A stretch of 64,000 nt of DNA from Mucilaginibacter roseus (GTDB taxonomy: Bacteria > Bacteroidota > Bacteroidia > Sphingobacteriales > Sphingobacteriaceae): positions 186,001 to 250,000 of the forward strand of contig NZ_JAJPWV010000004.1 of NCBI RefSeq assembly GCF_021215455.1, given 5' to 3'. Of this stretch, positions 24,891-34,181 are shown piece by piece; the first letter of the stretch is position 1; each line of letters starts with the position of its first letter. Position numbers and translations under genes: made by a program. A model generated the notes under the pieces. It saw only the letters and a program-made list of their open reading frames with translations. It ran no database searches and had not been told where the DNA came from.

Positions 24891-26987
24891 ATGCAAACTT
24901 CGCAACCCGATAAATCGGCAATACAACCCTCAAAGGCTTTCAAACAACAGATAACACGTTCGGTAAACGCTGTTGTATTATTTATCATCGTTTACCTGTT
25001 TCTTTTGTTAGGCGTTATTGCCTGCGCTATAATTTTTGGCGCATTAGGTGTAGGCATCATATACCTTAAAGCACATTGGGTAACACTCGTTTTTGGCCTC
25101 GGGCTTATTTTTTCAGGGCTGATGCTGGTGTTTTTTGTTATCAAGTTCATTTTTAAAAGACATAAGGAAGATTATGGCGACCGCATCGAAATATTTGAAA
25201 CTGATCAACCCGAACTGTTCAGCTTTATCCGCGAGCTTACCACTGAAACGGGTACTGACTTTCCGAAACACGTCTATCTTTCGCCCGAAGTAAACGCATA
25301 CGTAAACTACGATTCTACTTTCTGGAGCATGTTTTTACCGGTTAAAAAAAACCTGACCATTGGCTTGGGTTTGGTGAATAGCCTTAACCGGTCGGAATTT
25401 AAATCGGTACTGGCTCACGAGTTCGGGCATTTCTCACAGCGCAGCATGAAGTTTGGCAGCTATGTGTATAACATGAACAAGGTGATATACAATATGCTGT
25501 ATGATAATGACAACTATCAAAATATTATTGATAAGTGGGCAAGCTTTCACTCATTTTTAAGGGGTACAGCATGGATTAACCTGAAAATTATAGAGGGTAT
25601 ACAATTCATTTTGCGTAAGGTGTATGTGTTTTTGAATAAGAACCAGATGAGCCTTTCGCGGCAAATGGAATTTCATGCTGACGCGATATCAGCTTACGTT
25701 GCCGGCTCAAACAACGCCATCACCGCATCGAGGCGACTGGATATTGGTGGCATGTGCTACACCACTGTTTTAAATTACTGGAATTCGGAGATAAAGGACA
25801 AAAAGCGCGCAGACAATTTTTATCCGCAGCACAGGGAGATCATCCGCCAATTTTCGGAACTTAATCAGCTCAGTTTAGATGATAACGGCTTGCCAGTAGT
25901 AAGCCATCGTGTTGCCGCGCTTGATAACGAGCAGGTGGCTATTGAAGATCAGTGGGCTTCGCACCCTTCAAGTAAGGATCGTGAGGCCGCAATGGAAGCA
26001 CTCAACATTCTGAAATCCGTTGAGCCGGAAAGCGCCTGGTCGTTATTTAACAATGCCGAACGATTGCAATGCAGGTTTACGGATGACATGTATTCGTCGG
26101 TTAATGAAATAAATAAGTTTGAAAAACTCGACCTCGCCGCCTTTAAAGCAAAATATTATAAGGATGTGGAGGAAAACAGTTATCATCCCGAGTACCGGGG
26201 TTATTACAACGCTCGGCACATAAATGCATTTAATATTGACGACGCGATACAAGAAGCACAAAAGGAGAATAACAATAGCAGTTTTGCTGATTTGTTTACA
26301 GATGAGAAAAGCAACCTGCCTAAAAGGATCGACTATCTTGCTGTTGATATTGCCAAACTGGATGACATTATTGAAAAACGGATAGAAAGCGGCGTAAAAA
26401 CGTTTGACTTTAAGGGCACCAAATATTCAAATAGAGAAGCCCCAGCAGTTAAGGAACTCCTCAACCAGGAATTACAGGATGCAGAAACAAGTGTAAAGGA
26501 ACTGGACAGACAGCTATTTATTACTGCGTATGCAAATGCCGGTGCCGATGATCAACAAAAGTTGAAAGATGGCTACACACTTTTGTTTAGTTACCAGCAA
26601 CAGGATAACGGCGATTACGAAATTTACAACAATGTATGGGCAGCGTTTTCACCGCTGTTTAACACTATGCCTTATGCAGAAATTGAACGTGCCGTAGCGC
26701 AATTATATAATGTTGAAAAGCGCCTGAAAACACGCCTGCAGGATATCGCTACCGGAAATAGTTACCAAGCGGTAATGACTACAGCGCAAACAGAAGCGAT
26801 AGAAAAATACATCTCCAACAACTGGACGTATTTCGCTTACCCCGACTATGACAACGAAGCTATTGCCACACTCGAAATCGCCCTATCAACTTTTATTGCG
26901 GTAATTAACGAGCGTACCTTTAAACACAAGAAACAACTGCTCGATTTGCAACTAAAAATACTTAACAATAAAAAAGCAGGCTTGTAG
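24891..26987 (+). CDS. M48 family membrane metalloprotease
   Basis: A predicted zinc peptidase of 698 residues. Two membrane helices lie at about 27-58 and 64-88. The zinc site HEFGH is at 176-180, and the third ligand is probably Glu260 in RQMEFHADAISAYVAGS, as in HtpX/Ste24 (M48) proteases. The remaining ~430 residues are helical and charged and form a long extra C-terminal domain that I do not recognise. It is much larger than HtpX (~290). It is a lone gene between two terminators and probably acts in membrane-protein quality control; this is inference from family. Confidence 0.85.
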   Translation: MQTSQPDKSAIQPSKAFKQQITRSVNAVVLFIIVYLFLLLGVIACAIIFGALGVGIIYLKAHWVTLVFGLGLIFSGLMLVFFVIKFIFKRHKEDYGDRIEIFETDQPELFSFIRELTTETGTDFPKHVYLSPEVNAYVNYDSTFWSMFLPVKKNLTIGLGLVNSLNRSEFKSVLAHEFGHFSQRSMKFGSYVYNMNKVIYNMLYDNDNYQNIIDKWASFHSFLRGTAWINLKIIEGIQFILRKVYVFLNKNQMSLSRQMEFHADAISAYVAGSNNAITASRRLDIGGMCYTTVLNYWNSEIKDKKRADNFYPQHREIIRQFSELNQLSLDDNGLPVVSHRVAALDNEQVAIEDQWASHPSSKDREAAMEALNILKSVEPESAWSLFNNAERLQCRFTDDMYSSVNEINKFEKLDLAAFKAKYYKDVEENSYHPEYRGYYNARHINAFNIDDAIQEAQKENNNSSFADLFTDEKSNLPKRIDYLAVDIAKLDDIIEKRIESGVKTFDFKGTKYSNREAPAVKELLNQELQDAETSVKELDRQLFITAYANAGADDQQKLKDGYTLLFSYQQQDNGDYEIYNNVWAAFSPLFNTMPYAEIERAVAQLYNVEKRLKTRLQDIATGNSYQAVMTTAQTEAIEKYISNNWTYFAYPDYDNEAIATLEIALSTFIAVINERTFKHKKQLLDLQLKILNNKKAGL

Positions 26988-26999
26988 GCCTGCTTTTTT
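26971..26999. terminator. Bidirectional terminator containing the M48 gene stop codon
   Basis: AAAAAGCAGGC (26971-26981) pairs with GCCTGCTTTTT (26988-26998). The loop holds the TAG stop (26985-26987) of the M48 gene. It serves both that gene and the convergent susD. Confidence 0.85.
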
Positions 27000-27017
27000 A
27001 TTGTTAATACACATCAA

Positions 27018-28679
27018 TTAATTAGGATAACCCGGGTTTTGTTTTAGGTTTCTATTTAATGCGATTTGTTGCTGTGGTATAGCATATAGCTTTCTAAAGT
27101 CCTGACTTGGCTGATGATCCCACCAGCTACCGGTAGTAAACTTGCCAAAACGAATCAGGTCATCTCTGCGGAAACCTTCAAATATAAATTCACGCCCGCG
27201 TTCGTCCAACAACTCATCCATAGTTAAAGTAGCCGTTGTATAAGCGTTGCTTGCCCAATCAGCACTGCTGTAAGCTCGTTTCTTGCAATCATTTATAAGC
27301 TGTACAGCTTCGGCATTTGCAGCACCGCCATTTTTACGCATTATGGCTTCTGCCTTGGCAAAGTAAATCCATGATAAGCGGTATAAATGCCAGTCGGTAC
27401 TGTTGTAATTAGGGTTAGGCAATTCACCTTTAAAACCTGCAACGTTGTTACCTAATTTATATTTATTAAAACGCACACCACTGTTTTCTTCACCGTCACT
27501 CATGGTTGACGATGTACCGCCCTGGCTGTTACGGCGAATGTTATCAACAAATACAAGCGGTTTACCGTCATACTCGTTACCACCGGTAGCTATAACAGGC
27601 TGGCCATTATCAAAGCGCGTCATCGGCCCTTCCAATATCCACTCTTTTTTACGAAGATCTTCATTATCAAACTTCGTGTAGTTACCGGGTACAACAACTA
27701 CCCCATCATTACCATTACGACTACCGCCGTAGATGAACTGCTGCTGGAAGTGAAAGAATTCACCTGTCCACGAAGGCTGGAAATTAGCACGCTGAAATTC
27801 GTAGGCGATAGAAAAAATCGCTTCTTTTGAAAGATCATTGTTTGGCTTAAAAGCATCTGTAATGTTTGCGTCAAGCGCCATAGCGCCGTTAAGGCCACCC
27901 GCTTGGTTATCAATAAGTTTGTTTGCCGCCGCTATACAGTCGTCCCAACGCGGGGTACCGCTCCAAACCTGAGCATTTAAATATAACTCCGTCAACATGG
28001 CGTAACCACCGGCCTGAGACATACGGCCCAGCATAGTTTTTGATAGCTTTGGCGCCTGATCAATATTATCCTTAATCTCCTTTTCAATAAAATCAAAAAC
28101 CTCTTTTTGCGAAAGATTGGTCGGATAATCAGTTGTAGGGCCATCAGGTACAACTGTTGCCAGCGGGATGTTACCGAATAAATCCATCAGTTTTAAATAA
28201 TGATAAGCGCGCAGCAACTTCAACTCGGCCAGGTAACCCGCTTTTTCCGCTTCGGTTAATCCTATAGCAGGGCCATTTACCTTTTCAATTGATTGTATCG
28301 CTATATTGCATAAACCCACGCCCCAGTACATCAACGACCAAGCATTATTCAATCCCCCCTCATCATTTGTCCAGGTGTGATAATGCAGACGTTTCCATTT
28401 ACCACCATCTTCGCCATGGCGGCCCTTGGTTGGCCAGGCTAACTGATCGGCAGAAAGCTCCGAAGGCCTCCACCAACCGTCCTGCCCCGAGGGAGTGGCC
28501 CATGCATTAGCATGTGTATAAGGTCTTAAAACTGCTGATATTACTTCATTCTTATTGTTAAAAAAATCATCACTCCGAATCTGACTGTAAGCCGTTTCAT
28601 CAAGTTTTGTACAGGCGGCAGCGCTCAGCAATACAGTAAGGCATGAAGCCTGCGCTAGTTTTTTGTATAATGTTTTCAT
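27018..28679 (-). CDS. RagB/SusD family nutrient-uptake lipoprotein
   Basis: A surface-exposed lipoprotein that captures glycans or other nutrients for the partner SusC channel, 553 residues. The lipobox is SAAACTKLDE. The sequence then has the SusD pattern: DDFFNNKNEVISAVLRPYTHA near the N-terminus, TPR-like helices (AELKLLRAYHYLKLMDLFGNIPL), and a C-terminal region DELLDERGREFIFEGFRRDDLIRFG. The end reads IPQQQIALNRNLKQNPGYPN, the classic family terminus. The gene starts 12 nt after susC. The substrate is not evident, because no enzyme genes accompany the pair. Confidence 0.95.
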   Translation of the reverse strand: MKTLYKKLAQASCLTVLLSAAACTKLDETAYSQIRSDDFFNNKNEVISAVLRPYTHANAWATPSGQDGWWRPSELSADQLAWPTKGRHGEDGGKWKRLHYHTWTNDEGGLNNAWSLMYWGVGLCNIAIQSIEKVNGPAIGLTEAEKAGYLAELKLLRAYHYLKLMDLFGNIPLATVVPDGPTTDYPTNLSQKEVFDFIEKEIKDNIDQAPKLSKTMLGRMSQAGGYAMLTELYLNAQVWSGTPRWDDCIAAANKLIDNQAGGLNGAMALDANITDAFKPNNDLSKEAIFSIAYEFQRANFQPSWTGEFFHFQQQFIYGGSRNGNDGVVVVPGNYTKFDNEDLRKKEWILEGPMTRFDNGQPVIATGGNEYDGKPLVFVDNIRRNSQGGTSSTMSDGEENSGVRFNKYKLGNNVAGFKGELPNPNYNSTDWHLYRLSWIYFAKAEAIMRKNGGAANAEAVQLINDCKKRAYSSADWASNAYTTATLTMDELLDERGREFIFEGFRRDDLIRFGKFTTGSWWDHQPSQDFRKLYAIPQQQIALNRNLKQNPGYPN

Positions 28680-28691
28680 GTTACTTCTTAA

Positions 28692-31600
28692 TTAAAATCC
28701 AAAGTTTACACCTAATATGAACGAACGCGTACTTGGATATGGGCCACGAGCATCAATGCTTGGGCCAAGGCCAGCATCGTTAACGAAATCCGGATCGTTA
28801 CCGCTATAGCTGGTAAAGGTTACCAGGTTTTGGCCGGTTAGGTAAGCTCTTAATGAACGTATTTGTTTTGATTTAAGTTTAAACGTATAACCAAGCGTTA
28901 CTTCATCAATTTTTAAATACGATCCGTTTTCCAGATAATAATCGGAGTACATATAGGTATCATTGATTTCAGCGTATTTAGTAAACGCGTCTGCCAGCAA
29001 GTTTGATCCGGTAACTTTGTTACCATATGAAATAGCTGTGGTATTTAATATTTGATAGTCGAATTTTCCACGCATGAAAACCCGCATGTCAAAACCCTTA
29101 TACCTAAAGGTATTAGTTAATGACGCATAATATTTTGGTATACCGTTACCAAGTTTTTGGTAATCCGTTACGTTTTTATCAAATGAGTTATTTATTTGAT
29201 CATTGCGTACTTTTTCGCCGTTACGGTTGTAAAACAACCATTTGCCGTCTTCGGTAAATCCGGCAAACTTTTTACCCCAAAATTCACCGATGGCCCCGCC
29301 CGCGTACGTGCGTATAGCCTGGCCAAGCGCGCCATAACCACCAATATCACCAAAAGAACGGTAATCAATAGCAAAAATATCATCGGAGTACTTATCCATT
29401 TTGTTTCTGGTGGTACTCGCTGTTGCGTCAATATTCCAGCTAAAATCTTTGTACTTAACAGCTGCAAAACTTAAGGCAAGCTCCACGCCTTTTGCAGACA
29501 TCTGACCGATGTTTGCGTAGATTGAACTACGTACATATGGCGGCTGAGGTGTGGTGTAAGTATCCAGCAAGCCATCCGTTACCCTATTAAATAAATCCAA
29601 GCTACCGCTCAATCTGTTATTAAATAAGGTAAAGTCAGCACCAATGTTCAATTCTTTTTTTCGCTCAAAACGCAGGTAAGGGTTGGGGTTGTTGTTAGGA
29701 CCGTAAGTTTCGCGGTATTGCCCGTCAGGATAAAGGTATACGCCACCTGTACCTAAGTAAACGTCACTGGTATACCTGTTAACACCCGAGTTACCCGTTT
29801 GGCCATAACCGGCTCTAAGCTTTAAGTAATTTACAAACTTTACGTTCTCCATAAAACTTTCCTGGCTGATTGCCCAGCCTGCAGAAACCGCCGGAAAATT
29901 TCCCCATTTGTTAAGCCTGCCGAATTTGGTTGAGCCTTCCCGGCGAAGTATAAATTGCAATAAGTATTTATCCTTATAAGAGTAATTCACCCTGCCAAAA
30001 AAAGCGATAAGTTTATCAGATTCTTTGTTGCTCGACATCCCTGCTTTGCCCGCCGCTAACTGGTTACCGGCTCCAAGGTTATTCTCCTCAAAATTGTCAT
30101 TCAGGAAACCGTAATTAAACGCGCTGAAGTTTTCGGTTTGATTATAACGGTAGCTGTAGCCTGCTACACCTTTGATGGAGTGATCACCAAATGAGCGTGC
30201 ATAGTTAATAGTAGGCTCAAAGGCTAAATTTTGCTCTAAAAAGGTTGAGCGTTGTGCATAACCGCCATTTTTGAAAACGTCATTCTCTAATGAAAACTCG
30301 CTGGCCAGGGTTCTGTAAATACCATCGATGTAACTATTGCGCTGGTAAGAAATAAACGCTGCACCAGTTAGACCTTTAATAAATTCAAACTCGGCTTTAG
30401 CATCGGCTGAAGTGGTTTGTTGCTGACGCTTGTTTGTTTCCTGGCTCAACCGTGCCAATTGGTTTGTACTTGTGTTCTCAAAGTACCAAGTTCCGTCAGG
30501 ATTATAGTTTGATAGCGTAGGATTTCTCATCAGCTGATCTTCCCAGCCGCCGCCGCCAAGTAAATTAGCACGGTTAAAGTTGGTAGCAAGGTTAACCTGA
30601 GTATTTAAACGATTGTTAAAACCCTTTTGGTTTAAACTTAAACGTATGGTGTACTCTGTACGGGTGTTCTCTTTTGCAAAGCCGTCCAGGTTTCTGTAAT
30701 TCAAACTTGCGCGGTAATTGCTTTTATCGGTTCCGCCTTGTAACGAAAGGTTATGGTTTTGAGAAAGGTTACCGTGATTTACCAACTGATCGAAGAAATC
30801 GTTAGAATTTCCATAATCCGTACCTTTTATCTCTCCCGAAGCAAGCTTTTGCCTAAACTCGTCGGCGTTCAGAAATTTAGGGATACGCGCCAGGTATTCT
30901 TTACGCAAGTAACTTGAATAGGTAAATTGAGGGGGGCCGGCTTTGCCTTTTTTGGTGGTTACCAAAATTACACCTGCACTGGCGTTAGTACCGTAAATTG
31001 CTGCACCTGATCCGTCTTTTAATACGTCTATCGACTCAATGTCGTCCTGTTGTAACAGATCCAAGTTACCGCCCGGAATACCGTCAATAACAATAAGCGG
31101 TGTTTGCGGAGCGTTTATAGACGTAACTCCACGTAGCTGTATATTTACGCCTGAGTTAGGGTTAGAGCCGCCTGCACGGGTAATTTGCAAACCGGCAATT
31201 TTCCCCTGGACAAGATCGAGCGCATTGCGCGAACCGCTTTGCCTGAAGTCAGAGCTGTCGGCATGCCCGGTAGCCGAGGTAATCTCGCCTTTCTTTTGTG
31301 CGCCGTAACCTACTACTACGACGGTATTAAGGCCACGTGACTCTTCTAATAATGAAACCGTAATACTGGTTTGATTGCCAACAGTTACATCTTTAGTTGT
31401 AAAACCGATTGACGAAACTGTAAGAACTGCATTGTCGCCCGGTACACTGATGGTAAACTTACCATTCATGTCAGACGCTACGGCCGTAGTGGTACCTTTA
31501 ATTTTTACCGTGGCACCGGGTAACGGTAAATTTTGTTTATCAACAACGGTACCGGTTACCTGCTTTTGTGCAAACGCTGGTAACCATAAAATGCTGCTGA

Positions 31601-31706
31601 TAAAAAGTGTTAGGAAAAGGGCTAATTTCCGCATAGGAGGCCCTTGGTTGGTAGTGCAATTTTTTACATGCGGACGCACTTCCGCTCGGTTAAAAATGGC
31701 TTTCAT
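28692..31706 (-). CDS. SusC/RagA family TonB-linked outer-membrane protein
   Basis: A TonB-dependent outer-membrane transporter paired with SusD, 1004 residues. The signal peptide is followed by a carboxypeptidase-regulatory-like domain (TGTVVDKQNLPLPGATVKIK), a plug with the SusC hallmarks VVVGYGAQKKGEITSATG and IDVLKDGSGAAIYGTNASAG, and a large beta-barrel ending SFILGVNFGF. There is no STN domain, so no direct FecR/sigma signalling. The start at 31706 is preferred because its leader is AT-rich. A second ATG at 31634, directly at the signal-peptide core, has a GC-rich leader. Which is used is unsettled. Confidence 0.95.
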   Translation of the reverse strand: MKAIFNRAEVRPHVKNCTTNQGPPMRKLALFLTLFISSILWLPAFAQKQVTGTVVDKQNLPLPGATVKIKGTTTAVASDMNGKFTISVPGDNAVLTVSSIGFTTKDVTVGNQTSITVSLLEESRGLNTVVVVGYGAQKKGEITSATGHADSSDFRQSGSRNALDLVQGKIAGLQITRAGGSNPNSGVNIQLRGVTSINAPQTPLIVIDGIPGGNLDLLQQDDIESIDVLKDGSGAAIYGTNASAGVILVTTKKGKAGPPQFTYSSYLRKEYLARIPKFLNADEFRQKLASGEIKGTDYGNSNDFFDQLVNHGNLSQNHNLSLQGGTDKSNYRASLNYRNLDGFAKENTRTEYTIRLSLNQKGFNNRLNTQVNLATNFNRANLLGGGGWEDQLMRNPTLSNYNPDGTWYFENTSTNQLARLSQETNKRQQQTTSADAKAEFEFIKGLTGAAFISYQRNSYIDGIYRTLASEFSLENDVFKNGGYAQRSTFLEQNLAFEPTINYARSFGDHSIKGVAGYSYRYNQTENFSAFNYGFLNDNFEENNLGAGNQLAAGKAGMSSNKESDKLIAFFGRVNYSYKDKYLLQFILRREGSTKFGRLNKWGNFPAVSAGWAISQESFMENVKFVNYLKLRAGYGQTGNSGVNRYTSDVYLGTGGVYLYPDGQYRETYGPNNNPNPYLRFERKKELNIGADFTLFNNRLSGSLDLFNRVTDGLLDTYTTPQPPYVRSSIYANIGQMSAKGVELALSFAAVKYKDFSWNIDATASTTRNKMDKYSDDIFAIDYRSFGDIGGYGALGQAIRTYAGGAIGEFWGKKFAGFTEDGKWLFYNRNGEKVRNDQINNSFDKNVTDYQKLGNGIPKYYASLTNTFRYKGFDMRVFMRGKFDYQILNTTAISYGNKVTGSNLLADAFTKYAEINDTYMYSDYYLENGSYLKIDEVTLGYTFKLKSKQIRSLRAYLTGQNLVTFTSYSGNDPDFVNDAGLGPSIDARGPYPSTRSFILGVNFGF

Positions 31707-32032
31707 AAATTAAATTTACAAGGTAAAAAAGGTGCATACCGGTAGTGAGTATGCTAAGTATAGCTTAAATCGCCTCTAACCTAAAGCTTTATTTATTTAA
31801 GTACAAAGAATATTTTTTACGTTGCATATTTTGAGCCCGAAATCAAGTAGTAATAAGTGATAAAAATTGGTAAACCGTTTTATTTACAATAAAATAGCCG
31901 TTTTGTAAATTTTTGGTTACAAATAAACCCTTTTAGCTTGTGATGGGTAAAAAAAGCTGAGGTAAACTTATAATTAAAGAATACGTATAAGGGCATGTCA
32001 AACGAAACAGGAATGAATTTGTAAAATATGAT
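31707..32032. other. Gene-free region upstream of susC
   Basis: About 325 bp of AT-rich sequence between the susC start and the end of the DUF6496 gene. It should carry the susC promoter; the closest -7 match on the minus strand, TACCTTG, is imperfect. A small AT hairpin, TTTTATT with AATAAAA, lies near 31880-31896. I see no coding sequence or RNA motif. Confidence 0.5.
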
Positions 32033-32203
32033 CTATTTTTTAGGCACTTTAGCTCCTGATTTACGAGCCTCCGACAGGCCAATTGCGATTGCCTGTTTTT
32101 TACTGGTTACCCTTTTTCCGCTTCCGGACTTTAGTTTCCCTTCCTTCATTTCATGTAAGGTTTCGCCAACTTTCTTTTGCGCTTTTTCCGAATATTTTGC
32201 CAT
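32033..32203 (-). CDS. DUF6496-like small basic protein (56 aa)
   Basis: A short gene, ATG at 32203 and TAG at 32033-32035, encoding MAKYSEKAQKKVGETLHEMK followed by a lysine-rich stretch with KSGSGKRVTSKKQAIAIGLS and ending in KVPKK. This is the pattern of the small DUF6496 proteins that are widespread in soil bacteria: a KxGETLHExK helix, then a KQAIAIGLSEAR motif. The product is cytoplasmic and strongly basic, with unknown function; nucleic-acid binding is possible from charge only. It is divergent from the SGNH lipoprotein gene (46 bp). Confidence 0.8.
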   Translation of the reverse strand: MAKYSEKAQKKVGETLHEMKEGKLKSGSGKRVTSKKQAIAIGLSEARKSGAKVPKK

Positions 32204-32249
32204 AACTTTTTTATATTAATAAAACCTAATCAAGCAAAACAGCTGCCAT

Positions 32250-32954
32250 ATGCCTTTCATCAAATCACAACATTTACGCCTGCTTTTGATAATCTTATCA
32301 GCATACTTCTTTATCTCTTGCGGTAAGTCATCCAACCACATACTTCCTAAAACAAAAATCGCTGTAATAAATAAAGGCGTAACGGGCAATCAATCGGGCG
32401 ATGTATTGAAGCGGCTTGACCCGATTTTAAAACTTAACCCGGATATAGCCGTGTTGCTTATCGGTACTAATGATGTTACTGCGCGCAGGCCTGTTACTGA
32501 ATACACCCAAAATCTTCAGCAAATTATCAGCGCTGTGCAGGCGCACAATATAAAACTCATATTAATGAGCCCGCCTCCGCGTGGCATTGATACCAGTTCC
32601 CTGCCCGAATATTATCGTAACGGGCATAACGATACACTTGCGCTGATCAACGAGCGATTGAGCATCGCGAATAATTGTTATTATCTAAACCTGAATAAAG
32701 CCTTCAGAGATGCCGGATCACCCAACGCAACTTCGGGCAGCTTAATATTTAACCGCGCTAACAATCCCTCGAGGCCAGACGGAATACACCTTACCCGCTC
32801 CGGTGTTGCGTTTGTTGCTAAAACAGTTTATGAATTTATACAAAAAACTTTTCCGGAAAATAGTTACGACGTAGTGGTTTGCATAGGCGACAGCCTTACT
32901 GCTGGTGAAGAAATTGGTTATCCGCGTACACTGAGCAGATTACTTAACAACTGA
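32250..32954 (+). CDS. SGNH/GDSL hydrolase-like lipoprotein, apparently circularly permuted
   Basis: A 234-residue exported lipoprotein (signal peptide with FFISC, Cys24) that carries all SGNH-hydrolase blocks, but in a rotated order. Block II NKGVTGNQSGD (41-51, Gly46) comes first, block III GTND (72-75, Asn74) second, block V DGIHL (177-181, Asp177 and His180) third. Block I, VCIGDSLTAGEEIGYP with nucleophile Ser215, comes last. The final residues, RTLSRLLNN, are where a normal protein would run on into the KIAVINKGVTGN strand found here at about 36. No second domain follows the stop. The likely activity is esterase or acyl hydrolase on a periplasmic or outer-membrane substrate. Confidence 0.82.
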   Translation: MPFIKSQHLRLLLIILSAYFFISCGKSSNHILPKTKIAVINKGVTGNQSGDVLKRLDPILKLNPDIAVLLIGTNDVTARRPVTEYTQNLQQIISAVQAHNIKLILMSPPPRGIDTSSLPEYYRNGHNDTLALINERLSIANNCYYLNLNKAFRDAGSPNATSGSLIFNRANNPSRPDGIHLTRSGVAFVAKTVYEFIQKTFPENSYDVVVCIGDSLTAGEEIGYPRTLSRLLNN

Positions 32955-33045
32955 TTTAGAGCTGATTGTTGTATATGCATTAAGCTTGGTTAAATTTAAA
33001 ACATTACTTTGAAAACACGTGTTAGGGTGTTAGTTTATTGCCGAA

Positions 33046-34137
33046 ATGACACGCAAACAAATCCCCCCTTTTTATGAGCACCTTGCACTGGTGCTTATAG
33101 GCTTGATTGCCTTAAGCTATTTGATTATTCTGGGTAAAGAAATACTTGACCCTTTAATGTTCGGCTTCTTGTTCGCCGTATTACTGTTGCCTGTTGCCAA
33201 CTTTATGGAGCGTAAGCTCAGGTTTCCACGCAGTATATCATCATTTGCCGCCATTATTTTATTTGTCGGCTTTATCAGCCTGGTAGGCTATCTTGTAGGT
33301 TCACAAATTTCATCATTAGCGTCAGACTGGCCCATGCTGAAAACGCAGATCACCCAGTCCATAGCTAATATACAAGGATGGATAGAAACCTCGTTTCACA
33401 TCAATACCGATAAACAAATGAATTACGTGCACGATACCACGCAAAAAATAATGGAATCGGGCACAGTAGTATTAGGTACAACCTTTGGGGCGGTATCCTC
33501 CTTACTCCTTTTCTACGTATTTATATTGATCTTCACCTTTTTTATTCTTTTCTATCGCAGATTGCTTTTCCGCTTCGTGGTTCACGTTTTCAGTGAAGAT
33601 AACTCTCGTGTAGTGACCGATATTGTGGAGAACATTCAATTGATTCTACGCCAATACATCGTAGGCCTCATACTGGAAATGATTGTTGTAGCCGGGATAT
33701 CCTGTGCTGTATTCTGGATATTTAACATAAAATACGCTGTGTTACTTGGCATTTTGGTTGGTCTGTTTAATATCATCCCTTATATCGGCATTTTTACAGC
33801 CTTGTTATTAAGCACCATCGTAACTTTCGCTACCGGCAGTATTGAACAAACGGTAACCGTTGCCATTTCAGTAGTAGGTATACATGCTTTGGATGCCAAC
33901 GTGTTGCTGCCCATCATTGTAGGCTCAAAAGTAAGGCTGAATGCGCTGATAACATTCATCGGCATTATCATCGGCGAAATGATTTGGGGACTTTCGGGCA
34001 TGTTCCTGTCAATACCGGTTATTGCTATTTTTAAGATAATTTTTGATCGTATACCGAGCCTTAAACCATGGGGTTACCTGTTAGGCGGCGATTACGAATA
34101 CAATACCCAGGCGCAAAAAGAGATGAAGACTGAATAA
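33046..34137 (+). CDS. AI-2E family (PerM/TqsA-type) transporter
   Basis: An inner-membrane protein of 363 residues with about eight hydrophobic segments. Recognisable family features are the N-terminal pair of helices with GKEILDPLMFGFLFAVLLLP, a large loop with amphipathic helices (around 90-140), and the C-terminal region GLFNIIPYIGIFTALLLSTI and the DANVLLPIIVGSKVRLN motif, which is highly characteristic. Members export AI-2 or act as antiporters; the Bacteroidota role is unknown. A basic/acidic tail follows (EYNTQAQKEMKTE). The next gene starts 44 nt later but has its own -7 element. Confidence 0.9.
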   Translation: MTRKQIPPFYEHLALVLIGLIALSYLIILGKEILDPLMFGFLFAVLLLPVANFMERKLRFPRSISSFAAIILFVGFISLVGYLVGSQISSLASDWPMLKTQITQSIANIQGWIETSFHINTDKQMNYVHDTTQKIMESGTVVLGTTFGAVSSLLLFYVFILIFTFFILFYRRLLFRFVVHVFSEDNSRVVTDIVENIQLILRQYIVGLILEMIVVAGISCAVFWIFNIKYAVLLGILVGLFNIIPYIGIFTALLLSTIVTFATGSIEQTVTVAISVVGIHALDANVLLPIIVGSKVRLNALITFIGIIIGEMIWGLSGMFLSIPVIAIFKIIFDRIPSLKPWGYLLGGDYEYNTQAQKEMKTE

Positions 34138-34155
34138 ATCCTGAATACTTTAAGG

Positions 34156-34163
34156 TAATTTTG
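34156..34163 (+). promoter_or_regulatory. Bacteroidota -7 element (TAATTTTG)
   Basis: An exact TAnnTTTG match 18 nt before the ATG at 34182, giving a very short leader. It includes the TTG at 34161 that could otherwise be mistaken for a start codon. Confidence 0.5.
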
Positions 34164-34181
34164 CGCATTAACAATAGTGTT

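Noticed and set aside
32028..32219. 63-codon plus-strand frame
   Set aside because: It is the reverse of the DUF6496-like gene, whose KxGETLHExK and KQAIAIGL motifs are diagnostic.
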